A stretch of DNA of 64,000 nucleotides from Ichthyophis bannanicus (GCA_033557465.1 CM066031.1:1066070444-1066134443), one strand, 5' to 3'; shown: positions 10,467 through 20,229, counted from the first letter of the stretch. Made by a program: numbers and translations. Notes: generated from the letters alone by a model not told the origin.

Positions 10467-11322
10467 CGCCGATGAATTTGAGATCTTGAGAGGGGAGCAA
10501 AGTGGACTTTGCGAAGTTTATGACAAAGCCCAAGTGCTGGAGCAGGGACACAGTGCGATGAGTGGCTTGAGTGGCTTCTTGGGAAGACTGTGCCCGGATG
10601 AGCCAGTCGTCCTGGTATGGAAACACAAAAAGGCCTTGAAGTCTGAGATAGGCCACCACCACTGCCAGGCATTTGGTGAAAACCCGTGGGGCGGAGGATA
10701 GGCCAAAGGGCAGGACCCTGTACTGGTAATGATTTCCTCCCACAACAAATCTGAGATATTGTCTGTGGTCTGAATGAATAAGGATGTGAGTATAGGCATC
10801 CTTTAGATCTAAGGAGCATAGCCAGTCTCCCCGCTGGAGGTAAGGCAGCAGGATTCCAAGGGAAAGCATCTTGAACTTTTCCCTTGCCAGGAACTTGTTG
10901 AGGTTTCGCAAGTCCAGGATGGGTCTGAGGCCTCCTGTTCTTTTTGGTATCAGAAAGTACCTGGAATAAAAGCCGTGACCTCTCAGGTGGTGGGGCACCG
11001 GTTCCACAGCCTGTTCCTGAAGAAGACTTGCCAACTCCTGAAGGAGTAAGTCCCTGTGCAGAGGGAGTCTTGGAGGCTCCCCTGAAAAGTAGGAGGGAGG
11101 TACCTGGTGAAAGTGTAGAAGATAGCCTTTCTGAACTATATGAAGTACCCAGGTATCTGATGTGATGGCTGACCACCTGTGGGCAAAGTGGACCAGCCGG
11201 CCTCCTGTGCTGAGAGAAACCAGCTGAGGGGAAGAGGCTATGCTGATGGAGTCAAAAACCCCCACCCTGCTGAGCAGGGGCCGGTGTAGTGGGCTTGGGG
11301 GCCTGCTGCCTACGGGACCCAT
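10459..11322 (-). CDS. DIRS reverse transcriptase domain
   Basis: This 287-residue ORF carries the RT domain of the DIRS polyprotein. Motifs in order are ITSDTWVLHIVQKGY, FLIPKRTGGLRPILDLRNLN, SLDLKDAYTHILIH, YRVLPFGLSSAPRVFTK and the catalytic FPYQDDWLIRAQ (YxDD with Gln). It ends early at KFIGAS-stop, because the sequence after GGCGC needs one more base to enter the RNase H frame. A single-base deletion near 10463 therefore appears to be the only lesion in this gene. It starts 62 bp after the gag-like ORF. Confidence 0.85.
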   Translation of the reverse strand: MGPVGSRPPSPLHRPLLSRVGVFDSISIASSPQLVSLSTGGRLVHFAHRWSAITSDTWVLHIVQKGYLLHFHQVPPSYFSGEPPRLPLHRDLLLQELASLLQEQAVEPVPHHLRGHGFYSRYFLIPKRTGGLRPILDLRNLNKFLAREKFKMLSLGILLPYLQRGDWLCSLDLKDAYTHILIHSDHRQYLRFVVGGNHYQYRVLPFGLSSAPRVFTKCLAVVVAYLRLQGLFVFPYQDDWLIRAQSSQEATQATHRTVSLLQHLGFVINFAKSTLLPSQDLKFIGAS

Positions 11323-11384
11323 TACCCCGTCCCTTGGCCTGCTGACCCTTTTGGGGAGCTGCTGAGGCCTGATACTGAGGGTAG

Positions 11385-13181
11385 TTATTTATAGGCAGCC
11401 GCCTTCCTCGGGTAAAAGGGCTTTTTCCCTGAGCCCTTCTTCTGAGAAGGGGCAGAGGTTTTTCTGGACAGCCTAGTTCTGGTCAGAGTCTCGGTCTCGA
11501 TTTGTGCAGCCTTTTCAGCCATGGGTTTGCCAAAGAGGTTTTCACCTCTGCAGGGGACATCGAGCAACTTGTCCTGGACCCATGGCTCGAGGTCGGATGA
11601 CTGAAGCCAAGCCTGTCGGCGGGCACCGATGCCGGCTCCGGCTACTCGAGCCGATGCTTCAAAGCCATCGTAGGCTGCCCGAGAGATAAACTTCGAGCAC
11701 TCTCGAATCCCAGTGGACAAGGCTTGGAACCTCTGCAAAGGTTCCTCGGAGAGACCAGCCGAGAATCCGGCAATTTCCTTTGCCAGATCTCGGAGATACA
11801 TGCCCATATAGAACTGGTAGGTCTGGACTCGACAAGCAAGCATAGAGCCCTGGAAACACTTTCTACCGAGGGCATCCAGGCTCCGGGCCTCCCTGCCGGG
11901 AGGCACCGAGGAGTGCATTTTTTGACTCTTGAGTCTATGCATGGCCGATTCCACCACCATGGAATGGTGCGGTAGTTGTGCCTTTTGGAAGCCGGGGCTC
12001 TTGCGGACTCGATAAATGGAATTGACCTGCTTGCTTAACACCGGCGCCGACGCCGGGTTCTCCCACATGCGGAAGAGAAGTCGTTCCAGCATCGGAGGAA
12101 CCGGTACAGTAAAGGCCTCCTTCGGGGGAGAATCATACTGGAGGACATCGAGCTCCTCGGCTCGAGGCTCCTCCTCGGGATCCGCGGGGAATGCCAAGGT
12201 CTTGGCCATATCCCGCACGAAATCCGAGAACCGGGTGTCCTCCGGGGGGGACCGTCTCCGAGGTTCGGACTCAGGCGAGTCCGATGGGACACACCGAGTC
12301 CGAAAACTACCAGGGGACTCTTCGTCCTCCGATTCCCAGTCGGACTCCGCGGAGGAGGATTTGAGTGGCTCCGGTCGGGCGGGCACCGATGCCCTCTGCT
12401 CCAACGCCGAAGGAGTCGGCGTTGACGACCTCGGTTCCAAACGGGAGGCCGAGGGAGACCGCGACCGAGGATCGACTCGAGCTCGGATGGACTCGAGGAT
12501 CGGCTCGGTCTCCGGGGTCGACTTGGACGTCGACGTCCCGGTGGCCGGGGCAGATGCATTGGCAAGGCCAGCGATCAATGCCCGCTGCTGGTCCATGAAG
12601 GCAGCTAAACTGCTCTCCAAGGCCGTCAACCTGAGTCCAAGCTCAGGAGACCCAGCAGCCCCTGACTCGGGCCCCGACGGCGTCGGGCCCGACGTCAGCT
12701 CCTTCGGAGGTGAATCCACGAGGACCACAGTACTCACGTGTCCAGGCGACTCCATCTCGAGACGAGGATGTTTCGAAGGCCTCTCCGACTCCGAGGACCC
12801 GGGACGGCTGTCGGGGCTATGCGACCTGGCCCTCGAGGAACCAGGAGCGTCCACCGACGCCGCCCTCGCGGGTTTTTTCTTCCTATGATGTTCCCGGGTA
12901 GGAGATCCCCGCTCAGAGGAACTCCGACGATGCTCAGGACCGGAGTCCCGGGACGTCGAAGCCTCTGACGAGGTCCGGGCCCGGCCGGACGCGGAGTCAG
13001 AGAAAATTCGTTCTCGCTGATGCTGCCGACTCCTCAACGCTTTTGAGGACATTTTGCCACACGGACCACAGATCATCGGGTCATGATCGGGTCCGAGGCA
13101 GCGGAGGCAGCAGTCGTGTGTGTCGGTAAGAGACATGAGTTTCTTACAGCGATCACACTTCTTAAACCCGCTGGCAGCCAT
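11385..13181 (-). CDS. DIRS gag-like ORF1, intact
   Basis: A 598-residue open frame lies at the element's 5' end. The first 45 residues contain paired cysteines and a histidine (CDRCKKL, CCLRCLGPDHD, CGPCGKM), likely a zinc-binding module. A long Ser/Arg/Pro/Glu-rich low-complexity region follows to about residue 330. A folded C-terminal region with many aromatic and helical blocks (LARVQTY-like, YLRDLAKEIAGFSAG) comes next, and then a Lys-rich tail ending KKPFYPRKAAAYK. DIRS ORF1 is presumed to form particles that package element RNA; that role is inferred from position. The frame is uninterrupted and the stop lies 62 bp before RT. Confidence 0.8.
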   Translation of the reverse strand: MAASGFKKCDRCKKLMSLTDTHDCCLRCLGPDHDPMICGPCGKMSSKALRSRQHQRERIFSDSASGRARTSSEASTSRDSGPEHRRSSSERGSPTREHHRKKKPARAASVDAPGSSRARSHSPDSRPGSSESERPSKHPRLEMESPGHVSTVVLVDSPPKELTSGPTPSGPESGAAGSPELGLRLTALESSLAAFMDQQRALIAGLANASAPATGTSTSKSTPETEPILESIRARVDPRSRSPSASRLEPRSSTPTPSALEQRASVPARPEPLKSSSAESDWESEDEESPGSFRTRCVPSDSPESEPRRRSPPEDTRFSDFVRDMAKTLAFPADPEEEPRAEELDVLQYDSPPKEAFTVPVPPMLERLLFRMWENPASAPVLSKQVNSIYRVRKSPGFQKAQLPHHSMVVESAMHRLKSQKMHSSVPPGREARSLDALGRKCFQGSMLACRVQTYQFYMGMYLRDLAKEIAGFSAGLSEEPLQRFQALSTGIRECSKFISRAAYDGFEASARVAGAGIGARRQAWLQSSDLEPWVQDKLLDVPCRGENLFGKPMAEKAAQIETETLTRTRLSRKTSAPSQKKGSGKKPFYPRKAAAYK

Positions 13182-13429
13182 CGAGGGAAAAAGGGCCCCT
13201 GCGAGGTCAAAAGACAGGGCTGCCAGTGAAAAGGAAAAAAATGGCGCGAACGCTTGTCACGAAGGACAAAAAAACGAAAAATAAAGAAACAGACCCGATA
13301 CCGGCGTAGCGGGTCCGGGCGGGAAAAAGGATCTGGCGTCAAACCGAAAAAGAATAAATAATAAGAGAGAAAATCAACTTTTTCAGCGGTGAATACAAAC
13401 AGCGTCTGTAGGGCTCCGCGGAAAAAAGA

Positions 13430-13592
13430 AGACTGAGCAAGATGGCACCCTTGGGCGGGAAGGGGACCGCGCATGCGCGCTGCAATTCCCAAAGGCTTTC
13501 TTTGAAAGCTGGGGAAATTGCTCCGCGAGGGCTCCGTCGGCGCCGACGTCACCCATATGTGAGGACTGACTTCCTGCTTGGTCCTGGAGAAA
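13430..13592. repeat. DIRS copy 2 right inverted terminal repeat (5' end)
   Basis: This is the partner of 7801-7986 in reverse complement. It holds the GCGC-rich block GGGACCGCGCATGCGCGC and the CGGCGCCGACGTCACCCATA block. As the element's 5' end it should contain the promoter, although no defined promoter motif could be assigned. A deleted relic of this sequence occurs at 31621-31666. Confidence 0.9.
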
Positions 13593-13937
13593 TACTGTAT
13601 ATACCATGGACTGCCCGAAGAACAAACCATTCAGTATTAGAGGAGATCAAACCTAAGCTTTCTTTGGAAGCTCAGATGACAAGACTTTGACTTTCATATT
13701 TTGGACACATCATGCAAAGAGAGATCATTAGAGAAAGACAAGGCAGGGTTGAAGGTCAATGAAAAAGAAGAAAGCCAGCAATGATATGGGTCGATACAAT
13801 AACAGCAGTTATGGATGCCACCCTATCAACAATAAGCTGCCTGACTGAAGACTGAACAGTTTAGGACAACTAACCAGAGGGTCACCATGAGTCGACACTG
13901 ATACGACGGCACTTAACAACATCATCATCATCACATA
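13593..13937 (+). mobile_element. RTE-BovB LINE, second part
   Basis: The sequence continues the ORF broken at 7800: ILYIPWTARRTNHSVLEEIK, then a FGHIMQRE block, RKPAMIWVD, and finally the 3' terminus CGACGGCACTTAACAAC followed by CATCATCATCAT. RTE elements typically have a very short 3' UTR ending in simple trinucleotide repeats, as here. Stops are present, so the copy is dead. Confidence 0.8.
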
Positions 13938-14249
13938 TTGATCATATAGGTACAATTGGACCCCAGTAGTGAGCTCAAATGCCCACTTATCTTGAGCTAT
14001 CCAGCTCAAATGAACAAATTGATTTTAAAGTCTTCAGTTGCTGATACTACTTTTCCTTTCATTCTTACATAATAATAATATGAAATAGCATGATGGAATA
14101 ATTGGGACATTGACATGTGATTCAAACTATAGCAGTTTGTATAAATCCAGGTGGCATGGTAATGAAGGCTGAATAGCACAACTCGTTTCAAGAGCTTAAA
14201 CCCATGAAACAGTCTTTGGCCTCCATTTGAGCCAGATAATTCAAGATAA

Positions 14250-14945
14250 CCCCCCCCCCCCCCCCGAAAAATGGTATTCAAATCATGAACAACTACTAAA
14301 TATGTGAAATACCGTGGAACCCCTTCTTAACTCCTAATAGTATTTTTGTCGGACATAAATCGCAAGAGGAAGGTAGTTCCACACTCCCTCATATATAGTA
14401 CATGTCCCTTTTATTCATCCGATTGTTTAGCGAAGTTGCGCAGATTAGAGCAGCATTGGATATTTCTTCTAAGAACTGTTTTCCCAGTAGGACTGAATCG
14501 AGAAATCTATTGGTTAGGATCTTTTTGACACACAACCTTTCAGTATAGGGAATCCCGTGAGGTGTGAGAATTCCCTTCATGTGATTGGTGTTCTCTGATG
14601 ATAGACAGTTCTGCAAGTAGCCTATCTTGAGCAGGTATCCCTGATTACAACAGCCAAGTGTTCAGCATTTTTTGGCGGTTATGAGAGAACTTCGACACAC
14701 TGAATTTCATTGGGAGCACTTGAAACAGGGGCTTCAGCCTCGAAACGTGCACGTCGTGCAATTGATCAGATAAGTGTGGTTTTTAACATGTTTATGAAGA
14801 AATCTGCATCATGAGAATCGGATGAATAAAAGGGACATGTATTGTATATGAGGGAGTGTGGAACTACCTTCCTCTTGCGGTTTATGTCCAACAAAAATAC
14901 TATTAGGAGTTAAGAAGGGGTTCCACAGTATTTCACATATTTAGT
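14250..14945. mobile_element. Inverted-repeat retroelement with 16-bp TSD (Penelope-like?)
   Basis: A perfect 16-bp direct repeat, AGATAATTCAAGATAA, flanks this segment at 14234-14249 and 14946-14961. The element begins with a run of C, then has an arm (about 14293-14431) whose reverse complement returns at about 14810-14945 with only a few differences. The roughly 380-bp centre has no convincing protein. A hammerhead-like motif sits at 14716-14759. A duplication of this length points to target-primed retrotransposition and not to a DNA transposon. Penelope-like elements are the known group that combines such duplications, inverted copies and hammerhead motifs; the assignment is inference. 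Confidence 0.6.
14716..14759 (+). ncRNA. Hammerhead-ribozyme-like motif
   Basis: The strand can fold as stem I GCAC (14716-14719) with GTGC (14756-14759), stem II GGGGC-TTCA-GCCTC (14728-14741), GAA, a short palindromic stem III ACGTGCACGT, and C at the expected cleavage position 14755. The linker between stems I and II reads TTGAAACA where a hammerhead needs CTGANGA. So either this copy is inactive or the resemblance is partial. No function is claimed. Confidence 0.35.
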
Positions 14946-14961
14946 AGATAATTCAAGATAA

Positions 14962-15964
14962 GCAGACATCTGAGCCAAATTACTTAATATAAACACTGAA
15001 TATTTGTGATATGAAATGATTTTGGAGAATGTTTTAATAGATAAAAAATTGGATTTTGGACCGATGAATGAAAGAAATAGAGATTGTTGTTTAAGTCATT
15101 GGTTGCCATAAAGCAAGATAATGACTCCAATGGTAAGCATCTGAGGTCCTTTCCCAATAAAAAATAATTTAAACTGAAAAAGAGTAATGAAATAGAGTGC
15201 ATTATTGAAAACAGGTTGTTGTCAGTGTTTAAGGGCTTTGATGGTTGATGTCTGAAGTACTGACTTTTATATCCTATTGTTGATACCACTTTTCTTCTTT
15301 AATGCGGCAGCATCTTAGGCAGAGAAACATATCTGTTCCCCTTTTTGTATCCTTCCACCTTCTCAAGGCTTGTCCAAAAGCTCCTGAATCAACCACCTTG
15401 CAGGCTCTTACCTCCTGTGGGTATGAGTCCATAGGTTAAAGTCCTGGATAAGGGCCTATCAGGGTTGGGTCATACAATTCTGCCTCATCCACATGCCCAA
15501 GATAAGGACCAGGTGCTTTTCCTTTTCTATGATGAGCGCCACTAGGAGATGGGTATCAGTTTGCAAAATGTTGGAGCTATGTTGCTGATGTCTGCACATA
15601 CCTGGAAGAGTGTGAGTGACCCATAGCACATACACATGTAAAATGTATGTGCATACTTTTTCCATTACATGCAAGACTTTGGAGGAAGGGGAAGAGAGAT
15701 GTGCATTTTATGAATTGTACAAATCTTGCCACAACTTTTAAAAAATACAGGTGCAGTTTTCTATGATTCTACTTATGCATAGCATGTCCATGATTAATAC
15801 ATACCATATAAAATTAACCTCTCATTACTAACCGTAAAGCCCCCTTTAACTTTCTGTATACCAAGAAATTATGCAATTTTTTTGTTGTGAATTGTGACTA
15901 TGACATAATTTTGCAGCAAGGAAAATCAAATAATATTGCATGAACAGAAAGCACAGCAATGAAT
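14962..15964. other. AT-rich interval, no gene seen
   Basis: Only short open frames without recognisable motifs occur on either strand. No terminal repeats or LINE tails were recognised. Confidence 0.5.
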
Positions 15965-15966
15965 TA

Positions 15967-16259
15967 TGGGGTCTAGTTACTAAGGTGTGCTAACATTATT
16001 GTTAAGTGCCGTCGACTCATGGCGACCCTCTGGATAGTTGTCCTAAAATGTGTTCGGTCTTCAGTCAGGCAGTTCCTTGTTGACAAACTGGCACCAGTAG
16101 CTGCTGTTTTTGTATCGATCCATCTCATTGCTGGCCTTCCTCTTTTGCGTTTACCTTCTACTTTGCCAAGCATTATTTTAATGCAGGTCCCATGTTATTC
16201 AATGGGACCTACTGACTAATAATGTATTTTAATGTTAGCACACCTTTAACTGCACCCCA
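15967..16259. mobile_element. MITE with TA duplication, split by BovB
   Basis: Terminal inverted repeats of about 30 bp start TGGGGTCTAGTTACTAAGG on the left and, in reverse complement, TGGGGTGCAGTTAAAGG on the right, sharing GGTGTGCTAACATTA. TA flanks both ends (15965-15966 and 16260-16261), as in Tc1/mariner-type elements. A reversed BovB fragment occupies the middle. Confidence 0.6.
16001..16173 (-). mobile_element. RTE-BovB 3' fragment, reversed
   Basis: The minus strand encodes MLGKVEGKRKRGRPAMRWID and later TIQRVAMSRRHLT, the conserved BovB C-terminus. The 3' terminus is read as GTTAAGTGCCGTCGACTCAT on the plus strand. Only the last 170 bp are present. The frame is open, and the piece is better preserved than the copy at 7130-13937. 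Confidence 0.75.
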
Positions 16260-16261
16260 TA

Positions 16262-18077
16262 TCAGTCCTTAACTCTGCTCCTTAATGTTCAAAGAGAACT
16301 TTCCTTGCACAACCAGCAATGGAACGTCGTCCACTCAATGGCATTCCAATGATATTCGGTGCCCAGAGCAGAAACCCCCCCTCCTCCCCCCGCACAACGA
16401 TGCTCACTCACACTCCCTCGCCGGCCCTCATATGTTTGCTGGCGTGCAATGCTGCTTCTTTTCTAGGTCCAGTGGCTCTTTCCTCCCAGTGAAGTCTTGC
16501 AAGAAGCACTGCACCGCGAGACTTCGCCGGGAGGAAAAACCACCAGACCTGGAGAGGAGGAAGCACAGCAAGCCAGCCAAAGGTATGCTTGCCACAAGCA
16601 CCTCCTCCGTGAGGGCCTGGAAGCGCCAACATCTCCCAACTGGCACCTATGGCGGGCCGCACCCACCACCCTGCCCTCTGTGCACCACTGCTTCCACTCT
16701 ATAATGTTTATTCATTATGAGGAGTATTTTAGAAGCCCTTTTCATGAGCTGGACATTTGAAAATGGGCATTCACATGTGCAAATCAGAGAGATGTCCCTG
16801 GACCCATTTTAGAAACCAGCTATACAGAAGTTCCCAGCATAAGAATGTCCATGTAGCATGGTGGAGGTGCAGCCTCTTGTGGAGCTTGGGCTGTTCTGAA
16901 ATTGAACCGTGACATGCATCTGGCCCTGGTGGGTGAGACATCTATGCTTATACCTGCTCCTAGCCACAAACAACGTGAAAATAAGTGATCATTTCATGGA
17001 TGAAACTCTTCCGGGGAAAGCACATAATGCATTTTCATCTCGGCTAGTATTCTTTCCTGCTCTAAGAAACCTGCATGGGAAAGCATACTCCAAATATATT
17101 ACTGGCCTTCTGCCGCATGTCTGAGTATCTGAAATGGCAGGCCAGGACATGGAAGTCTTATAGCATAGTCATCTCCCTTCTATGATAGACATGCAGGCAT
17201 TTCCAAATACCCGTGTAGAGCCTGTTTTCAGAACAGGTTATTGGGGTGTTCTCTTTTTCAGGGTGCCTCCCTTCACTGCTGCCACTTCCCCGGATTTTTG
17301 AATGTTCTTCGTAGATGTCCCTTCTAAAATTCCATTTCACATATCGAGGACCTCCTTCTTCAAATACTGTTTTGGAATAGACACAGAAATGGTGATCGTC
17401 TTAAGTCCCTTAGAATATAGCAACCATGGCCAATGTGAATTTCAAACTTGGTGTTTCTATTTCCCAGATCTCACTCTGACATTTGCAGCTTTCCCTACAG
17501 CTCCTGCATGGCCTTTGGAAAGGTCAGGCCTCTAAAAACAAGGTGTGAGCAGGGCCTTCATCTGGACTTGGTTTTCCCAGCTTTCTTTCATTATCCTGTC
17601 TGACTAGGTGTGTCACTTTGACCGTAGTGTAGATAGAATGTAATGCCTATTTATAAAGGACAGGATAGGCATTTTATATTCTAAACCCCCAACCTGACTT
17701 TTTTTGCACCAAATCACAAGAGCACAGTCTAGTTCAGCTAGAGAAAAAAGCCCTGTAACACTGCTGCATCCCATACTCTTTGTGTAGTGTACTCACAGGA
17801 AAAAGCAATAAATTGACATGAAAACAATTTGATGGCAGCTATTTTCTGGACTCTTCTGCCACTCCAGCAGATGGTTTTGCTATATCTCAACCAGCGGCAG
17901 CCCAAGGGGGGTGCGGGGCCTCATTTGCATAAATATTTGCATAATGTTACCATACACTAACTTTTAGTAAACATGCCTCTTAATGAGCGTATGGATAAAG
18001 AAAGACTAAACGATTTCTACATTACTATAATCCAGTACCAACCACCAGGCACATTGGGAACTACTACAAACACTGCC
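16262..18077. other. No gene recognised; GC-rich patch at 16370-16700
   Basis: Several open frames occur in the GC-rich patch but show no domain motif and overlap each other in all frames, so they look like composition artefacts. The rest is AT-rich and unassigned. Confidence 0.45.
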
Positions 18078-18302
18078 CATTTAGAACCCATAATCTACCA
18101 TATTTCAACAAATGTGTAAGACCCCAGAACAAACTATATTAATTTTTTAAATTTTTTTGTTGGAGTTAGTTGTCAAAGTAAGTGGACAAATGACCACACA
18201 CCACCGCAACGTCTCCGTTTTAATAAATGTAAAAATAAAGCTTTTACGCTTTTAGTACTTAGCTCAATTGATGAACTTTTTAGAGATAAATGCCAGAATG
18301 TT

Positions 18303-18350
18303 TCAAGCAGCGACGTGCGACACGTTTCGGGTCGTCTCCAAAGTTTCAAT
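18303..18350 (-). ncRNA. Hammerhead-like motif, left arm
   Basis: Minus strand: GAAACGTGTCGCACGTC (within 18312-18328) gives GAA, a 5-bp stem III with a TCG loop, and the GTC cleavage triplet, followed by GCTGC. Upstream is TTGAAAC, as in the motif at 14716. A good stem II is not evident here and CTGANGA is absent. Confidence 0.3.
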
Positions 18351-18694
18351 GATTCAATCAACCCTGCTTCAGGCGTGTAGAAAGGCTGGCAAAACCTTAT
18401 AGCAAATCACAGAGCTTTTGCAGGAATGAACCGAAGTAGGGAGCCTTATAGCTTTACTGCCTGCTCGGCATCTGACGTCGCTTACATCATGTGATCAAAA
18501 AGCCACCAATCATGACAAAATTGTAAAACATTGCAATTATGAAGGGGGAACCCACCACAGGAGAACACCCGATAATAAGCAATGTAATTTCTTGATGCTC
18601 CAGAACAAAACTTAGATCAAATAACTAGAGGATAGTATGCCAGTCAATTTGCATGTTTAAACCATTAGGAGCCACCGTATTCAACCGATGGACC

Positions 18695-18717
18695 CGAAAC
18701 GTGTTGCACGTCGCTGC
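18695..18717 (+). ncRNA. Hammerhead-like 3' half, right arm
   Basis: CGAAACGTGTTGCACGTC followed by GCTGC repeats the stem III and cleavage-triplet portion found in the left arm. The loop base change TCG to TTG keeps the stem paired. The upstream half of a hammerhead is not recognisable. Confidence 0.3.
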
Positions 18718-18959
18718 TTGAAACATTCTGGCATTTATCTCTAAAAAGTTCATCAATTGAGCTAAGTACTAAAAGCGTAAAAGCTTTATGTTTACATTTA
18801 TTAATACGGAGACGTCACGGTGGTGTGTGGTCATTTGTCCACTCACTTTGACAACTAACTCCAACAAAAAAATTAAAAAAATTAATATAGTTTGTTCTGG
18901 GGTCTTACACATTTGTTGAAATTTGGTAGATTATGGTATTTTGACATTTAGAACCCATA

Positions 18960-19279
18960 GCAAACCCGCCGTATCCTAACAGCACTACCAGGACTCACAA
19001 AGCACCATACTCTACCTATCAAAAGGCAACACTGTAAATATTAAATCAATACATTTCAGAGAATAACAATACATAACCTACTGGGGAAAGAGAACAAGTG
19101 GCAATGTCAAATAGGAATTACATAAACAGAATACCCCAGCTCAGTTACACATGCAGAACATAGACCATCACCAAACAAGGAATCACAATTTAGAAACAGG
19201 AAGACAATAATTAAACTGGGAACCCCAAAAGCCAAACTTGGAATGTACAACACCAATGTAGAAATAAAACTATAAATTA
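18960..19279. other. A-rich interval, no gene seen
   Basis: About 320 bp of A/C-rich sequence lacks coding potential or repeat ends that I recognise. It forms the left flank of DIRS copy 3. Confidence 0.45.
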
Positions 19280-19414
19280 ATTTCCTGAGCGGTCTTCCAG
19301 TTTAGTCCTCCACATCAGGGTAGTGCACCTCCTCCTGCAGCAAGGAGACTGGACCAATCAAATCTTTCCCCTGTCAGGATGTATACTGCTGGAGTTCCCA
19401 TCAGCCCCCCAGTG
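19280..19414. repeat. DIRS copy 3 left inverted terminal repeat
   Basis: TCCAGTTTAGTCCTCCACAT at about 19300 through CAGCCCCCCAGTG at 19414 is the reverse complement of 25076-25197, with one mismatch (T for C near 19395). The outer 20 bases match only the ICR. Confidence 0.9.
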
Positions 19415-20229
19415 TGTCCAGTCTCCTTGCAGCAGGAGGCGGTGTGAGCCTGGTCTGGGCTCACTTTAGGGCTTAGATCTCTATTTTTTGGCTTTTTGTT
19501 TGAATTCTTTCACCTTTAATTTCCTTTGCTTTCCTTTCCTTCAGATTTAGGGTGTGTCTCTTTAAATCCTCTGCATGAGGGAGCCGAGCTTGCACTGCCC
19601 GTCTGCCTGCTTCTGACTAACGGCACGTCGAGTGCAGTCTACAGCCTTTGATCTCCCCTCCTGGAAAGCATGGAGGAGGAATCGGGCGCTACTCAACACA
19701 TTATTTCTTGGGTGACCATCTCAGAGCGGCGATCCCGTTGCTCGGGGGACCCCAGAAGGCTCCTTTCTACACTCTGAGTTTTTCTCACTGCGGGGCCCTG
19801 GCGATTAGATCCTTTCGTTTCAGCTCCGTTGTCTTGCAGCGTCTATGCGGTAAGTGCCTTTTTGTCAGTTTTAAGGTTCCCGGGGATCTTTGTGGTGGCG
19901 AAATCAGTGCGGTTTTGTTTGTTTTCTTTGACTTTAGTTCTTTTTGGCGCCTTTTTTTCCTCGCCGTGGTGCCGGCGGCCATTTTGTTTTTTTCCGGTTC
20001 CCGTTTTTCTTCGTCGGGCCGTGCTGCGGGGGTCCTGCCTGTGCGCCCTAGCCACAGTTGCCCTTGTTTTTGTACTACAGTGAGCCAAGGTGATATATAA
20101 TTTAAAAAAAAAAAAAAAAAGCAGAGTTTTCAGCTTCTTTCGGTGAGGCTGTTGGTTTGCTGCAGTCCTGCTTGTGCGCTGGCCTGCTTTCTTTTTCAGC
20201 TGATTTGCTCTTCTCTGAGGTGATCCTCC
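19415..20229 (+). promoter_or_regulatory. DIRS copy 3 5' leader region
   Basis: The segment lies between the left inverted repeat and the gag-like start, includes a poly-A stretch at about 20103-20119, and has no domain-bearing frame. As the 5' leader it should hold promoter and initiation signals, but no specific motif could be assigned. Confidence 0.3.

Larger units (their letters stand above)
7801..13592 (-). mobile_element. Nearly intact DIRS retrotransposon (copy 2)
   Basis: A complete 5.8-kb DIRS element reads on the minus strand: gag-like ORF, RT, RNase H/MT, YR, ICR and two inverted terminal repeats. The left boundary is the first base of GAGTAGTTACTCACCTG and the right boundary is just before TACTGTATATACC. 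Both are defined by complementarity to the ICR and by the BovB frame on either side. No target duplication is present, as expected for YR integration. The two inverted repeats differ at about one base in 137. Confidence 0.93.
18093..18944. mobile_element. Inverted-repeat retroelement with 15-bp TSD (Penelope-like?)
   Basis: The direct repeat CATTTAGAACCCATA flanks the element at 18078-18092 and 18945-18959. Arms of about 230 bp (18093-18328 and 18695-18944) are near-complementary and contain, for example, TTAGTACTTAGCTCAATTG on the left and its complement on the right. The centre of about 365 bp is non-coding. The architecture is the same as 14250-14945 but the sequence is different, and both carry the CGAAACGTG...CACGTCG motif at the inner edge. 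It is tentatively placed with Penelope-like non-autonomous elements. Confidence 0.6.

Noticed and set aside
12016..12888. A 290-residue plus-strand frame opposite the DIRS gag-like gene
   Set aside because: It is the complement of the Ser/Arg-rich part of the minus-strand gag-like ORF and has no motif of its own.
16285..16760. Overlapping open frames in a GC-rich patch that might be an exon
   Set aside because: Frames are open on both strands at once, have no domain or splice-flanked structure, and follow base composition.
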